From: Chryseobacterium sp. JUb7
GTDB taxonomy: Bacteria > Bacteroidota > Bacteroidia > Flavobacteriales > Weeksellaceae
Reading direction: 5' to 3'
Length of the DNA: 64,000 nucleotides
Assembly (NCBI RefSeq): GCF_024806495.1
Contig: NZ_JANUFF010000004.1
Coordinates: 310,001 to 374,000, forward strand
The notes under the pieces were generated by a model. The model ran no database searches, was not told the DNA's origin, and saw nothing but the letters and a program-made list of their open reading frames with translations. Position 1 is the stretch's first letter, and each line of letters opens with the position of its first letter. Positions 17,988-27,205 of the stretch are shown piece by piece. The position numbers and the translations under genes are program-made.

Positions 17988-20816
17988 ATGAGAAAATTTC
18001 TACTAGGTTTTGTATTAATGCTATTAACCATTAATACACTTTATGCCCAGAGAGATACTGATCATTGGTTTGCCCCCTATTTTGATACTTCGGGGACAAC
18101 CTATGCACATGGTCTTTATTTCTCGACTGATTCTTTAACACCTTTTGAGGTCAAAATTTACAGCAACAATGTCGTCATTGGCACTGTTAACATTAGTAAA
18201 GGAGCCCCACAGGTATTTACATTACCCGCCAACTTTATAAGAACAGCAGCTTCTTCGAGTGCAGCCACCCCCAATAACATGGGAGTTTACACTAAAGGCG
18301 AAAAGCCTTATTTTGCTTCTTTAAGAATTTACAACAGTGTACACGGAGAGATCGTAACTTCTAAAGGAAAAGCAGGCATCGGTACAGCATTTTACGCTGC
18401 TGCCACTCCGATCACCACCAGCTTATCCGGTGGTAGTTCAATGAATTTTACAACAGGTATCATGGCTACTGAAGATAATACTTCGGTAACAGTTTCAGGT
18501 TATGATCCAAACATCCAATTCATTAATAATACGACTCCTCCACTTTCGATTACCTTTACTTTAAATAAAGGACAATCTTACATTCTTGCAGGAATTGGCA
18601 ATACAGTAGCCAATCAGGCAGGATTCATCGGAGCCAAAATTGTGGCCACAAAACCCATTTCTGTGACCAATGGAAACTCAAACGGGATGTATGCTACAGG
18701 AAACACAACATCAGGATCCGATCTTATTTTAGACCAGTCTGTTCCATTAGACCGTCTTGGAAATGAATTTGCTATGGTTCGTAGTTTATCTCCATTAACC
18801 AATCATTACGATATGGAAGGAGGTATTATTGTCGCTACGGAAAACAACACTCAGATTTTCCTTAACGATGCGACCACTCCAGTGGCAACGCTTAGTGAAG
18901 GAGATTATTACAGAATTCTGAATAGCGCCTATATCAACCAAGGTGGTGGGCATTACAATGTTTACGTACGTACAACTAAAAACGTTTACTTATATCAATT
19001 AATCGGATCTACCTCTACAAATACCGGAGGTTATAATTATATCCCACCTTTGAACTGTTTCTTACCAAGAAAAATTGATGAAATCGGTAATATCCAGCAG
19101 ATGCCTACTTACACAGGTACTCTGACGCTGAAACTTAATATCTTAACAGAAGTAGGTGCCGCAGTAACGGTAAACGGAATAGCTCCTACTGCTGCTCAGG
19201 GACCTTTCCCTTTAACAGGGAATTCTCAATGGGAAACCTATGCGATTACGGGAATCACCGGAAACGTAACCATTACATCAACAAAAGCTGTTACTGCAGG
19301 TGTAAACGGAGGATATAGCTCGGCAGGATATGGAGGTTATTTTGCAGGATTCTCGTCAATCCCTCTTATTGCAAAGCAAACCGGAGACTGTATTCCGGGA
19401 ATCGTTTTGGAAGTAGATGACAGCTACGATACCTATCAATGGTATAATAACGGAATTGCAATTCCAGGAGCAACTACCAATTCTTTCACTCCAACAGTAG
19501 CAGGAAATTATACGGTAAGAATTACAGTAGGATCTTGCCCTCCGGCTACAACACCGGTTTATAAAGTATTCACATGTCTTAATGAGACAACACAAAACCT
19601 TACTGTATGTGAAGGATATCAGTCGATTGTACCCACCTTTACAAATTCTACCCAGACCTATGTTCCGGGAACAGTAACCATCATTACCCCACCTGCTAAC
19701 GGAACCGCAAACGTGGATCCTGTAACGGGAGTTATTACCTATATTCCAACTGTTGGATATGTAGGTCCGGACAGTATGGTTTATAAGTTTTGTGGAAATG
19801 CACCCGAATTTGTAGATTGTGAGCAGGTAACATTAAGCCTGACGGTATCCGAAAGCCCTGTTGTGAATGATGCAACTTTAAGATCTTGTTTTATTGAAAC
19901 AAATCCGGCGACAGCATTATTCAATCTTACGGCTGCGGGAGTAACAGTAACACCAGGTATAACGAAAGAATATTACCCTTCTCCTACAGATGCCGTAAAC
20001 GGAACAAACCAAATTACAACACCTACAGCCTATATCGCTCCAAACGGAGTAGCTTACGTAAAAGTTATTAACGCAAACGGATGTTACAGAGTGGCAAAAG
20101 TGACTCTTGTAGTACTTCCTCCGGTTTATTCAAATGTTTTAGAAGATAAAATCATTTGTATCGAAGACAAGACTACATTAGATGCAGGTCCCGGATTTGC
20201 ATCTTACGAATGGAGCACAGGAGCAACAACCCAGGCGATCAATAATGCAGGTGTTGGAACGTATTGGGTAAAATTGAAAACCGGAGACTGTATCACACTG
20301 CAAACTGTAAAAGTATATGCTTCTGAACAACCTGTAATCTCAAGTGTTGATATTACAAACAATACAGTAACAGTATATGCAGTTGGCGGAACAGCTCCTT
20401 ACAAATATTCAATGGACAATATCAACTGGCAGGATTCTAATATATTTAATGATGTACCGAGAGGAAACGGAATGATATATGTAAAAGATGCTTATGATTG
20501 TGAGCCGATAGATGTTGAAATTACAATCCCGAACCTGATCAATGTGATTACACCGAATAATGACGGCGTAAATGATCATATTGATTATTCTGCATTAGCT
20601 CACAAACCGAACCTTGTCGTTAGCATTTTTGACCGATATGGTGCCAAAATCTATCAGGCCGATAAAACCAACGGTTACAAATGGGACGGTACGACAAACG
20701 GCAGCAAAAAAGTATCTACCGGAAGCTACTGGTACGATATCAGTTGGAATGAGCCTAATAAAAAGAGTACCCCGATAAGATACACAGGATGGATCTTAGT
20801 AAAAAACAGAGAATAA
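17988..20816 (+). CDS. Large T9SS type B secreted protein, IgGFc-binding-like (copy 3)
   Basis: A 942-residue paralogue, the shortest of the four. The ATG at 17988 gives the signal peptide MRKFLLGFVLMLLTINTLYAQ; the frame is open back to 17883, but that part overlaps the previous terminator and the promoter. The N-terminal region (DTDHWFAPYFDTSG to SSAGYGGYFAGFSSIPLIAK) is followed by an Ig-like unit (TYQWYNNGIAIPGATTN), a GTVTIITPPANGTANVDPVTG repeat and a single Cys-type unit (RSCFIETNPATALFNLTAAG) where copy 2 has two. The end is the SprB-like segment plus the type B sorting domain (NLINVITPNNDGVNDHIDYS). Loss or gain of one unit relative to copy 2 suggests repeat shuffling. Confidence 0.85.
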   Translation: MRKFLLGFVLMLLTINTLYAQRDTDHWFAPYFDTSGTTYAHGLYFSTDSLTPFEVKIYSNNVVIGTVNISKGAPQVFTLPANFIRTAASSSAATPNNMGVYTKGEKPYFASLRIYNSVHGEIVTSKGKAGIGTAFYAAATPITTSLSGGSSMNFTTGIMATEDNTSVTVSGYDPNIQFINNTTPPLSITFTLNKGQSYILAGIGNTVANQAGFIGAKIVATKPISVTNGNSNGMYATGNTTSGSDLILDQSVPLDRLGNEFAMVRSLSPLTNHYDMEGGIIVATENNTQIFLNDATTPVATLSEGDYYRILNSAYINQGGGHYNVYVRTTKNVYLYQLIGSTSTNTGGYNYIPPLNCFLPRKIDEIGNIQQMPTYTGTLTLKLNILTEVGAAVTVNGIAPTAAQGPFPLTGNSQWETYAITGITGNVTITSTKAVTAGVNGGYSSAGYGGYFAGFSSIPLIAKQTGDCIPGIVLEVDDSYDTYQWYNNGIAIPGATTNSFTPTVAGNYTVRITVGSCPPATTPVYKVFTCLNETTQNLTVCEGYQSIVPTFTNSTQTYVPGTVTIITPPANGTANVDPVTGVITYIPTVGYVGPDSMVYKFCGNAPEFVDCEQVTLSLTVSESPVVNDATLRSCFIETNPATALFNLTAAGVTVTPGITKEYYPSPTDAVNGTNQITTPTAYIAPNGVAYVKVINANGCYRVAKVTLVVLPPVYSNVLEDKIICIEDKTTLDAGPGFASYEWSTGATTQAINNAGVGTYWVKLKTGDCITLQTVKVYASEQPVISSVDITNNTVTVYAVGGTAPYKYSMDNINWQDSNIFNDVPRGNGMIYVKDAYDCEPIDVEITIPNLINVITPNNDGVNDHIDYSALAHKPNLVVSIFDRYGAKIYQADKTNGYKWDGTTNGSKKVSTGSYWYDISWNEPNKKSTPIRYTGWILVKNRE

Positions 20817-20838
20817 TCTCTAAAAAATAAATTCTTTA

Positions 20839-20869
20839 AAGCCACGATTTTACAATCGTGGCTTTTTTA
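20839..20869 (+). terminator. Intrinsic terminator after copy 3
   Basis: A perfect 11-bp stem (20839-20849 with 20854-20864), a TTAC loop and a T run. The stem is nearly identical to that after copy 2, as expected of a duplicated unit. Confidence 0.88.
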
Positions 20870-20902
20870 TTATTTTTTCGACATAATACTACATTTTATT
20901 AT

Positions 20903-20910
20903 TAAATTTG
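20903..20910 (+). promoter_or_regulatory. Bacteroidota -7 promoter element (fourth large T9SS gene)
   Basis: TAAATTTG lies 19 bases before the ATG at 20930. Confidence 0.58.
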
Positions 20911-20929
20911 TGATAAAAGCTGATACTAA

Positions 20930-23900
20930 ATGAAGAAAATTCTATCTTTTTTATTTATATTTTGTATTTTCACGTTTACCTTTGCACAATTGGACAGAGA
21001 ACACTGGTTTGCGCCCATGGTAGACAGAACCGGAAATCCGAATCCATATCAGAAATTATATTTATCAACCAACAGGACAACTCCTTTCCCGGTAAGCATT
21101 TATAACAATAATATATTAATAGGTACCGTAAATATCAGTAAAAACAATCCTCAAAAATTTGATGTTTTACGGGATTATATTATTACAACTCTGCAAACAG
21201 ATGTTTTCACCCCTACTACAAAAGGCTTGTATGTAAAAGCCGACTTTCCATTTTATGCCAACTTAAGATTTTCAGTTTTCAATCACGCTGAAATTATTAC
21301 TTCGAAAGGAATTCCGTCAACAGGAAAAAACTTCTTCGTCGCCAGTGCTCCTATTACAGTGAGCAACTCAATTCTGAATTTCATGACCAGTGTTCTGGCA
21401 ACAGAAAATAATACAACGGTTACCATATCAGGATATAAACCTACCGTTCAGTTTTCAAATGGTACTACCGGTGCAACCAATCCCACGATAACTTTCACTT
21501 TAAATAAAGGACAGTCTTACATCATTGACGGTAACGGAATCAACACGTCCAATCTCGATGGTATCATCGGCGCAAAAATTACAGCTGATAAACCGGTGAA
21601 TGTCACCAATGGAAACTTTAACGGACAATATGCAGGAAACTTTCCATCGAGTTCGGATATATTGATGGATCAGTCCGTTCCTGTTGAAAGACTCGGAACT
21701 GAATTTGCGTTAGTAAAAGGAAACGGAAATATTGGCGCCAACATGGAAGGAGTCATCGTTATTGCCACACAGGATAACACTCAGATTTATGTGAATGACG
21801 AAATTCCACCTATTGCAACCATTAACACCGGACAATATTATGTTGTTTCCGATACAAAATATAAACTACAGGGAAGCAATCATTATAATTTATATTTAAA
21901 GACCTCTAAAAATGCCTACGTTTATCAGATATTAGCAGGAGATTCTGCAACGGGCAACGAAACAGCTACAGGTGGTTTTAATTTTATCCCCGCCCTTAAC
22001 TGTTATTTGCCCAAACAAATTAATGAGTTGGGATTCATTGATGAAAACTTTGTTCATTCTAACAACAACCCTTCCGGAATCCTTAATATCCCTACAAAAC
22101 TAAACATCATTACGGAAAAAGGAGCTGTTCTTACCGTCAATGGAGGCACACCCCTTGCTTCAACAGGTCCTTTCAATATGACAGGAACCACCAACTGGGT
22201 CACTTATGGAATACCCAATACAACAGGAACCATCACCATCGTTTCCAATAAAGCCATCATGGCAGGCATCAGTGCCGGAAGTGATGCTGTAGGATATGGA
22301 GGTTTCTTTGCAGGATTCCCTACCCAACCGGTCATTTTAAAATCCGGAGGAGATTGTGTTCCAGGAATAGTCCTTACTGTTGACCCTATTATTTACGATA
22401 CGTACCAGTGGTATCGAAACGGAATTCAAATTACCGGAGCCACCAACCCTTCCTACACTCCCACTCAGTCAGGATACTATACATGTTCTGTTACGATGGG
22501 AAGCTGTGCTCCTTTGGTAACCGAGCAATATAAAGTATTGAATTGCATGAAACAGAGTACTGCTATTTACGATGTCTGTACTTCAAAAACGATCACTCCG
22601 GCATTTACCACTTCAACACAAACGCCTGTTGTTTCAACAATAGCTATCACGACACCTCCTACATTAGGAACAGCCATTATTAATCCAACTTCAGGCATTA
22701 TTACCTATACCGTAAACAATCCGGGAACGACAGGAACCGATACCTTTACGTACACTTTTTGTGGAAATGACCCTGAATTTCCGGACTGCGAAACAGTAAC
22801 GGTAACCATCAACATCCAGGCTCTGACTACCACAGATGCTACTTTGTCAGCCTGTAATATAAACGGACTTGGGACATTTAATTTAACGACTGCTAATGTG
22901 ACCAACAATTCTCCTGTAACAATCACTTACTATCCTACATTGGCAGATGCCCAGACAGAAAATCCGGCAGCTCTTATCGGTACTCCGAATACTTACTCAG
23001 CAGCTAACGGAACAATAGTTTATGCTGTTGTTAAAAATAATATCGGATGTAAGAATATTGCTAAAATCACGCTTAATCTTTTCAATCTTGCCATTGTTCT
23101 GCCTAATTACAACGGAAGTTTCTGTGATGACAATCTTGATGGAACAGTAACGGTAGTTTTATCAAATATAACACCTCTGGTTCTGAATAATCCCACCTAT
23201 TTTACGAATGTAAGATATTATGCCAGTATCACTGATGCAAACGCGGGGAACAACAATACATTACCTAATAACTGGAGCTATACTGCCAACACCACCATAT
23301 ATATCAGAGTAGAATCTCCGGATGGCTGTGCAGCAGTAGTTCAGCCATTAAACTTCAATATCGGAGCAAAAATACAACTGATCAGAAGCTCTTTAACACT
23401 GGATTATTGTGATGATGACCTTGATGGAATAAAATCGGTTGATCTGATGCAGTATATTAATCAGTTTACTTTAGACCCAAATGTTACGGTGAGCTTCCAC
23501 GGAAGCCTTACAGATGCACAAAATGACTTTGCTGCCATCAGCAATCCGGTAAATTTCACAGGGACACAAACTGTTTATATCCGTTTTGAAAAAATTGGAG
23601 AATGTCCACAGGTGGCTTCTATAACCCTTACTATTAAGATACCTAAAAAGTCCGATATTCTTGTTGATAAAATAATTTGTCCCAAGACAAACACAACTTT
23701 AGATGCCGGGCCCGGTTTTGACAGCTATTTATGGAGTACGGGAGCTACAACACCTTCCATTACCAATGTTCCTGCCGGAAGTTACTGGGTAGACCTTACA
23801 TCAAACGGCTGTACTTACAGACAAAATGTAAACGTAACAGAATATCCTGTTCCCGTTATTGCTTCTATAGAAATCAATGATACCACCGTGACTATCGGAG

Positions 23901-24328
23901 CAAGTGGAGGGACACCTCCTTATGAATATTCTTTAGATGGAATCACCTGGCAGAGTTCCAATGTTTTTCAGAATGTTCCAAGAGGAAATCATTTAATCCA
24001 TGTAAGAGATTCTCAGAAATGCGAGGAAGTGACAAGAACTTTTGTGATTATCAATTTGATCAATACAATAACCCCGAATTATGACGGGCACAATGATGAT
24101 ATCGACTACTCTGCTCTGATGGGAAGTGACAATCTTGAGTTCAGAATATTTGACCGCTATGGAGCTGAAATATTCCGGGGAACTCCTACCAACCGTTTTA
24201 CCTGGGATGGCAAAATGGGAGGAAGACCTGTAAACACGGCTACCTACTGGTATTTTCTATCCTGGACGGAATTTGGAGGAACCACAACGGTAAAATATAC
24301 TAGCTGGCTACTGGTAAAGAACAGATAA
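20930..24328 (+). CDS. Large T9SS type B secreted protein, IgGFc-binding-like (copy 4)
   Basis: An 1132-residue paralogue with the same internal plan as copy 1. A signal peptide (MKKILSFLFIFCIFTFTFAQ) precedes LDREHWFAPMVDRTG, FNHAEIITSKGIPSTGKNFF and VGYGGFFAGFPTQPVILK. Then come an Ig-like unit (TYQWYRNGIQITGATN), a repeat with ITTPPTLGTAIINPTSG, one Cys-type unit (SACNINGLGTFNLTTANVTN), and two Asp-rich units opening SFCDDNLDGTVTV and DYCDDDLDGIKSV that may bind calcium. The C-terminus is the SprB-like segment (SGGTPPYEYSLDG) and type B sorting domain (NLINTITPNYDGHNDDIDYS, TWDGKMGGRPVNTATYWYF). Surface display through T9SS is expected. No clear terminator follows in the 129 bases before the next gene. 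Confidence 0.85.
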   Translation: MKKILSFLFIFCIFTFTFAQLDREHWFAPMVDRTGNPNPYQKLYLSTNRTTPFPVSIYNNNILIGTVNISKNNPQKFDVLRDYIITTLQTDVFTPTTKGLYVKADFPFYANLRFSVFNHAEIITSKGIPSTGKNFFVASAPITVSNSILNFMTSVLATENNTTVTISGYKPTVQFSNGTTGATNPTITFTLNKGQSYIIDGNGINTSNLDGIIGAKITADKPVNVTNGNFNGQYAGNFPSSSDILMDQSVPVERLGTEFALVKGNGNIGANMEGVIVIATQDNTQIYVNDEIPPIATINTGQYYVVSDTKYKLQGSNHYNLYLKTSKNAYVYQILAGDSATGNETATGGFNFIPALNCYLPKQINELGFIDENFVHSNNNPSGILNIPTKLNIITEKGAVLTVNGGTPLASTGPFNMTGTTNWVTYGIPNTTGTITIVSNKAIMAGISAGSDAVGYGGFFAGFPTQPVILKSGGDCVPGIVLTVDPIIYDTYQWYRNGIQITGATNPSYTPTQSGYYTCSVTMGSCAPLVTEQYKVLNCMKQSTAIYDVCTSKTITPAFTTSTQTPVVSTIAITTPPTLGTAIINPTSGIITYTVNNPGTTGTDTFTYTFCGNDPEFPDCETVTVTINIQALTTTDATLSACNINGLGTFNLTTANVTNNSPVTITYYPTLADAQTENPAALIGTPNTYSAANGTIVYAVVKNNIGCKNIAKITLNLFNLAIVLPNYNGSFCDDNLDGTVTVVLSNITPLVLNNPTYFTNVRYYASITDANAGNNNTLPNNWSYTANTTIYIRVESPDGCAAVVQPLNFNIGAKIQLIRSSLTLDYCDDDLDGIKSVDLMQYINQFTLDPNVTVSFHGSLTDAQNDFAAISNPVNFTGTQTVYIRFEKIGECPQVASITLTIKIPKKSDILVDKIICPKTNTTLDAGPGFDSYLWSTGATTPSITNVPAGSYWVDLTSNGCTYRQNVNVTEYPVPVIASIEINDTTVTIGASGGTPPYEYSLDGITWQSSNVFQNVPRGNHLIHVRDSQKCEEVTRTFVIINLINTITPNYDGHNDDIDYSALMGSDNLEFRIFDRYGAEIFRGTPTNRFTWDGKMGGRPVNTATYWYFLSWTEFGGTTTVKYTSWLLVKNR

Positions 24329-24440
24329 TTAACTATACTTGAAAAATTTATAACATTCATTAACAATTCTATAATAAAGTTTAATATAACTTTAACCTCT
24401 TTACACTATTTAATTAGGTATAAATTGATGTATTTCTGCG

Positions 24441-24448
24441 TAATTTTG
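24441..24448 (+). promoter_or_regulatory. Bacteroidota -7 promoter element (24458 gene)
   Basis: TAATTTTG lies 9 bases before the chosen ATG at 24458, leaving a very short leader. The upstream in-frame ATG at 24428 precedes the motif and is not favoured. Confidence 0.5.
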
Positions 24449-24457
24449 CCTTATTAT

Positions 24458-25246
24458 ATGAAGAAACTTATTACTCTATTTTTGTTGATTTTTATCGCAA
24501 AAATCAATGCTCAAATATACTCTGGAGAAATTTTTTTAAGAGATAACTCCATTTTATATCTTAATCAGGTTTATGTTACCAATCTGAACAGTCAGAAGAC
24601 CGTTCTTACCGATTATAATGGTGATTTTAGAATCCAGGCCAATCCGGGCGATGTGATCCGTTTTACATCCATCGTAACAGAAAGAAAAGATGTAAAACTT
24701 ACACCGCAACTTTTTGGTGTCAAGAACTTAGTAGAACTGAAAATAGCCTATAAAGAAATTCAGGAGATCGTTATTAATAAATTCAAGCCTACCGGAAATC
24801 TGAGATATGATGTGAATGCTCTGAAAAAAGATGATAAAGCGTATGCCCTCAAAAAAGTAATCGGGCTTCCGGAACCTAAAGGAGACGGAAATCCACCGGA
24901 ACTTCCTGTGGCGGGCTTACGTGATGGAGGGCTTACATTTAGTCTAGAAAGTATTTATGATATTTTATCTGGAGAAAGAAAGAAAAAGCAACGCTATGTG
25001 GCTTACGAAAAAATGAATTCTTCAGTAACACAGATCCGAAATTATTTAGGAAAAGACTATTTCTTAAGATTTAAGATCCCTGAAAATTTAATTGATAACT
25101 TCCTTCAGTTTGTCTATACTTCAGAAAATATTCAGCCTTATATTTCGGCAGGTAATTTTGAAGCTGTAAAAATTCCCATCGAAAAATATCTTCCAATTTA
25201 TCAGCGAAGACTTAGGAATTCTCATCTTCAGGATGTTATAAAATAA
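24458..25246 (+). CDS. Exported carboxypeptidase-regulatory-like domain protein
   Basis: A 262-residue protein. The ATG at 24458 gives a signal peptide (MKKLITLFLLIFIAKINAQ). Residues about 20-95 form a beta-sandwich of the carboxypeptidase D regulatory-like type (GEIFLRDNSILYLNQVYV, then TDYNGDFRIQANPGDVIRF), a domain that often opens TonB-linked outer membrane proteins but here stands without a plug or barrel. The rest (LPEPKGDGNPPELPVAGLR, GGLTFSLESIYDILSGERKK) is like the small periplasmic or outer-membrane-associated proteins of Flavobacteriia that keep this domain. Its own promoter and a long hairpin after it make it a single-gene unit. The partner is unknown. Confidence 0.7.
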   Translation: MKKLITLFLLIFIAKINAQIYSGEIFLRDNSILYLNQVYVTNLNSQKTVLTDYNGDFRIQANPGDVIRFTSIVTERKDVKLTPQLFGVKNLVELKIAYKEIQEIVINKFKPTGNLRYDVNALKKDDKAYALKKVIGLPEPKGDGNPPELPVAGLRDGGLTFSLESIYDILSGERKKKQRYVAYEKMNSSVTQIRNYLGKDYFLRFKIPENLIDNFLQFVYTSENIQPYISAGNFEAVKIPIEKYLPIYQRRLRNSHLQDVIK

Positions 25247-25262
25247 TCAACTTTTACTTATA

Positions 25263-25312
25263 AATTTAAAGGGTGTATGTTATATGAATTTTATAGCATA
25301 CATCCTTTAAAT
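25263..25312 (+). terminator. Long hairpin after the 24458 gene
   Basis: A 21-bp stem with two G-T pairs (25263-25283 with 25292-25312) and an 8-base loop follows the stop by 17 bases. The stem is longer than an ordinary terminator and the downstream T run is weak, so terminator is likely but another structured role is possible. Confidence 0.6.
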
Positions 25313-25449
25313 GTTTAAAAATATGTTTAATTTTAGCCATGCATATGGTGTTTTAAAAATAAAAACATAATTGTTCCGTTATCATTTTATACACCAAAAG
25401 TCCGGCACAAGTGAGAAAAGAACTGATGATTACAACTTAATATTAGTTA

Positions 25450-26232
25450 ATGAAAAAGATACTTTTACTCTTTAGTGTGATCTTATTTGCCCATATTTCC
25501 GCACAAAGTAAAGGCAAAGATTACAGCAATATCCTGAAAAGCAAAAACATTTATGAGATAAATGCTTTCTTAAGAGATGCTCACCCCGATGATCCCCGCA
25601 GATCCGTTCTGAAACCAAGAGTAATGGATATGATGAAGGAGTACATTAAAAATGCAGCTCCCGGAGACCAGAAAGTGAGACAGATGCAGGACTGGCTTGC
25701 CATGCTTAAAAGAAGACCTTCCACAAAAATATCTTTCGATGAAATGAATGCAATCATCAGACAAAAACAGATTGCAAAATACCAGAAAGAGTTACAGGTC
25801 GGACAAGCCGCGATCGTTTACACTCCGAGTGCTCCCCAAAATGTGTATGCAGCAACAGCTCCTGTTGCCAAAACCGTTACTGCTATTCCGGATACCGAAG
25901 CATCAGAATTTAATATGCTGATGGGCGAAAATCCTATGGAGCATAAAAATAAGACAGTCAAAATATTAAATTCTTTATTTGACAATGATCCCAATGCAAA
26001 GGAATGCATCGTAATGATAGAAAATAAATCCGACTGCAATATTATCATGAGAATGGAGGGTATAGGAACTACAAAATACAGACTTCCCGTTCCTGCACAT
26101 GGTGACAATTCAATAGTAGTACAAAAAGGAGATTATCTTTTCACAAGTATTGTCTGCGGTGCTCAGTATGCCTCTCAGAAAACAATACAAAAAGCAATTA
26201 TTGTAGCCCTGGGAACTTCCAAAGCAAAATAA
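25450..26232 (+). CDS. Secreted protein of the four-member paralogous family
   Basis: A 260-residue protein with a signal peptide (MKKILLLFSVILFAHISAQ). An N-terminal helical segment (SNILKSKNIYEINAFLRDAH, then PDDPRRSVLKPRV) is matched in the product at 27206 (HILKSTNIKEIEEYLKSAH). The C-terminal unit holds EFNMLMGENPMEHKNKTVKI, NKSDCNIIMRMEGIG and KGDYLFTSIVCGAQYASQK with the two conserved Cys. A Pro/Ala-rich linker lies between. The C-terminal unit is the domain shared with the genes at 9385, 27206 and 27937. It probably acts in the periplasm or on the surface; function is unknown. trmB separates it from the next member. Confidence 0.75.
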   Translation: MKKILLLFSVILFAHISAQSKGKDYSNILKSKNIYEINAFLRDAHPDDPRRSVLKPRVMDMMKEYIKNAAPGDQKVRQMQDWLAMLKRRPSTKISFDEMNAIIRQKQIAKYQKELQVGQAAIVYTPSAPQNVYAATAPVAKTVTAIPDTEASEFNMLMGENPMEHKNKTVKILNSLFDNDPNAKECIVMIENKSDCNIIMRMEGIGTTKYRLPVPAHGDNSIVVQKGDYLFTSIVCGAQYASQKTIQKAIIVALGTSKAK

Positions 26233-26302
26233 AATTTCAGTTCCCGTTATTTTAAAATTCGCAATTTATCCTTAAACAGTAAAATCATAAGTCTATTTTT
26301 AG

Positions 26303-26310
26303 TATTTTTG
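26303..26310 (+). promoter_or_regulatory. Bacteroidota -7 promoter element (trmB)
   Basis: TATTTTTG followed by CA lies 18 bases before the trmB ATG at 26329. Confidence 0.6.
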
Positions 26311-26328
26311 CAGGATTTTAATTATCTC

Positions 26329-27006
26329 ATGGGAAAGAATAAAATAGCAAGATTCACTGAAAATAAAATATTACCGAATGTAATTCAACCTACAAGAGAA
26401 GAAGCTTTACAAGGTTTCGAACTTAAAGGAAAATGGAGAACAGAATTCTTTAAAAATGACAATCCCATTGTTCTTGAATTAGGCTGTGGTAAAGGAGAAT
26501 ATTCAGTAGGACTAGCCAAAACATTTCCCGAAAAAAACTTTATCGGAGTAGATATTAAAGGAGCCAGATTCTGGTTTGGAGCTAAAGAAGCAGTACAGAA
26601 CAACATGTCGAATGTCGCTTTTTTAAGATCTCAGATAGAACTGATTGACAGTTTCTTTGCTGAAGGCGAAGTGGATGAAATATGGATCACATTCCCGGAT
26701 CCGCAGATCAAATACAGACGTACAAAGCATAGATTAACCCATCCTGATTTTTTAAACAGATATAAAAAATTCTTGAAACCGGGAGGAATTGTTCATTTGA
26801 AAACCGATTCCGAATTCTTACACGGTTATACATTAGGATACCTTCAGGGAGCTGGGTACGAAATTGTTTCCGCGCACCATGATATTTACGGAGCCCCGGA
26901 ATATGACCCTAATACTCCACACTTACGCGATATCAGAACGTACTATGAAGAGCTTTTTTCTGCTAAAGGAAAAACCATAACATATATTAAATTTAAAATT
27001 AATTAA
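26329..27006 (+). CDS. trmB: tRNA (guanosine(46)-N7)-methyltransferase
   Basis: A 225-residue SAM-dependent methyltransferase that makes m7G at position 46 of tRNA. The ATG at 26329 gives MGKNKIARFTENKILPNVIQ, the usual start in Bacteroidota; the frame from 26308 would begin in the promoter. Motif I is LELGCGKGEYSVGLAK (about residues 47-62), and the family signature ITFPDPQIKYRRTKHRL, with the PDP and basic residues that hold the tRNA, is near 125-141, followed by LKPGGIVHLKTDSEFL. The length fits the family. It interrupts the run of paralogous secreted genes, so its neighbours are probably unrelated in function. Confidence 0.95.
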   Translation: MGKNKIARFTENKILPNVIQPTREEALQGFELKGKWRTEFFKNDNPIVLELGCGKGEYSVGLAKTFPEKNFIGVDIKGARFWFGAKEAVQNNMSNVAFLRSQIELIDSFFAEGEVDEIWITFPDPQIKYRRTKHRLTHPDFLNRYKKFLKPGGIVHLKTDSEFLHGYTLGYLQGAGYEIVSAHHDIYGAPEYDPNTPHLRDIRTYYEELFSAKGKTITYIKFKIN

Positions 27007-27205
27007 AACAGCTATCAAATGATGAAAAAACACACCCTCCTTTTCAAAAAAAATCTCAGATAATCTGTAATATTTCTCAAGAATAAAGAAGCAGAATATG
27101 CTTTTTTATCATCAGGACTGTAATCTTTTACGGTCTGCATTTCCTGTATACATAAAAACACAAACCTAGAAAAATTAACCTAAAAATTAATTTAATTCTT
27201 ACATT

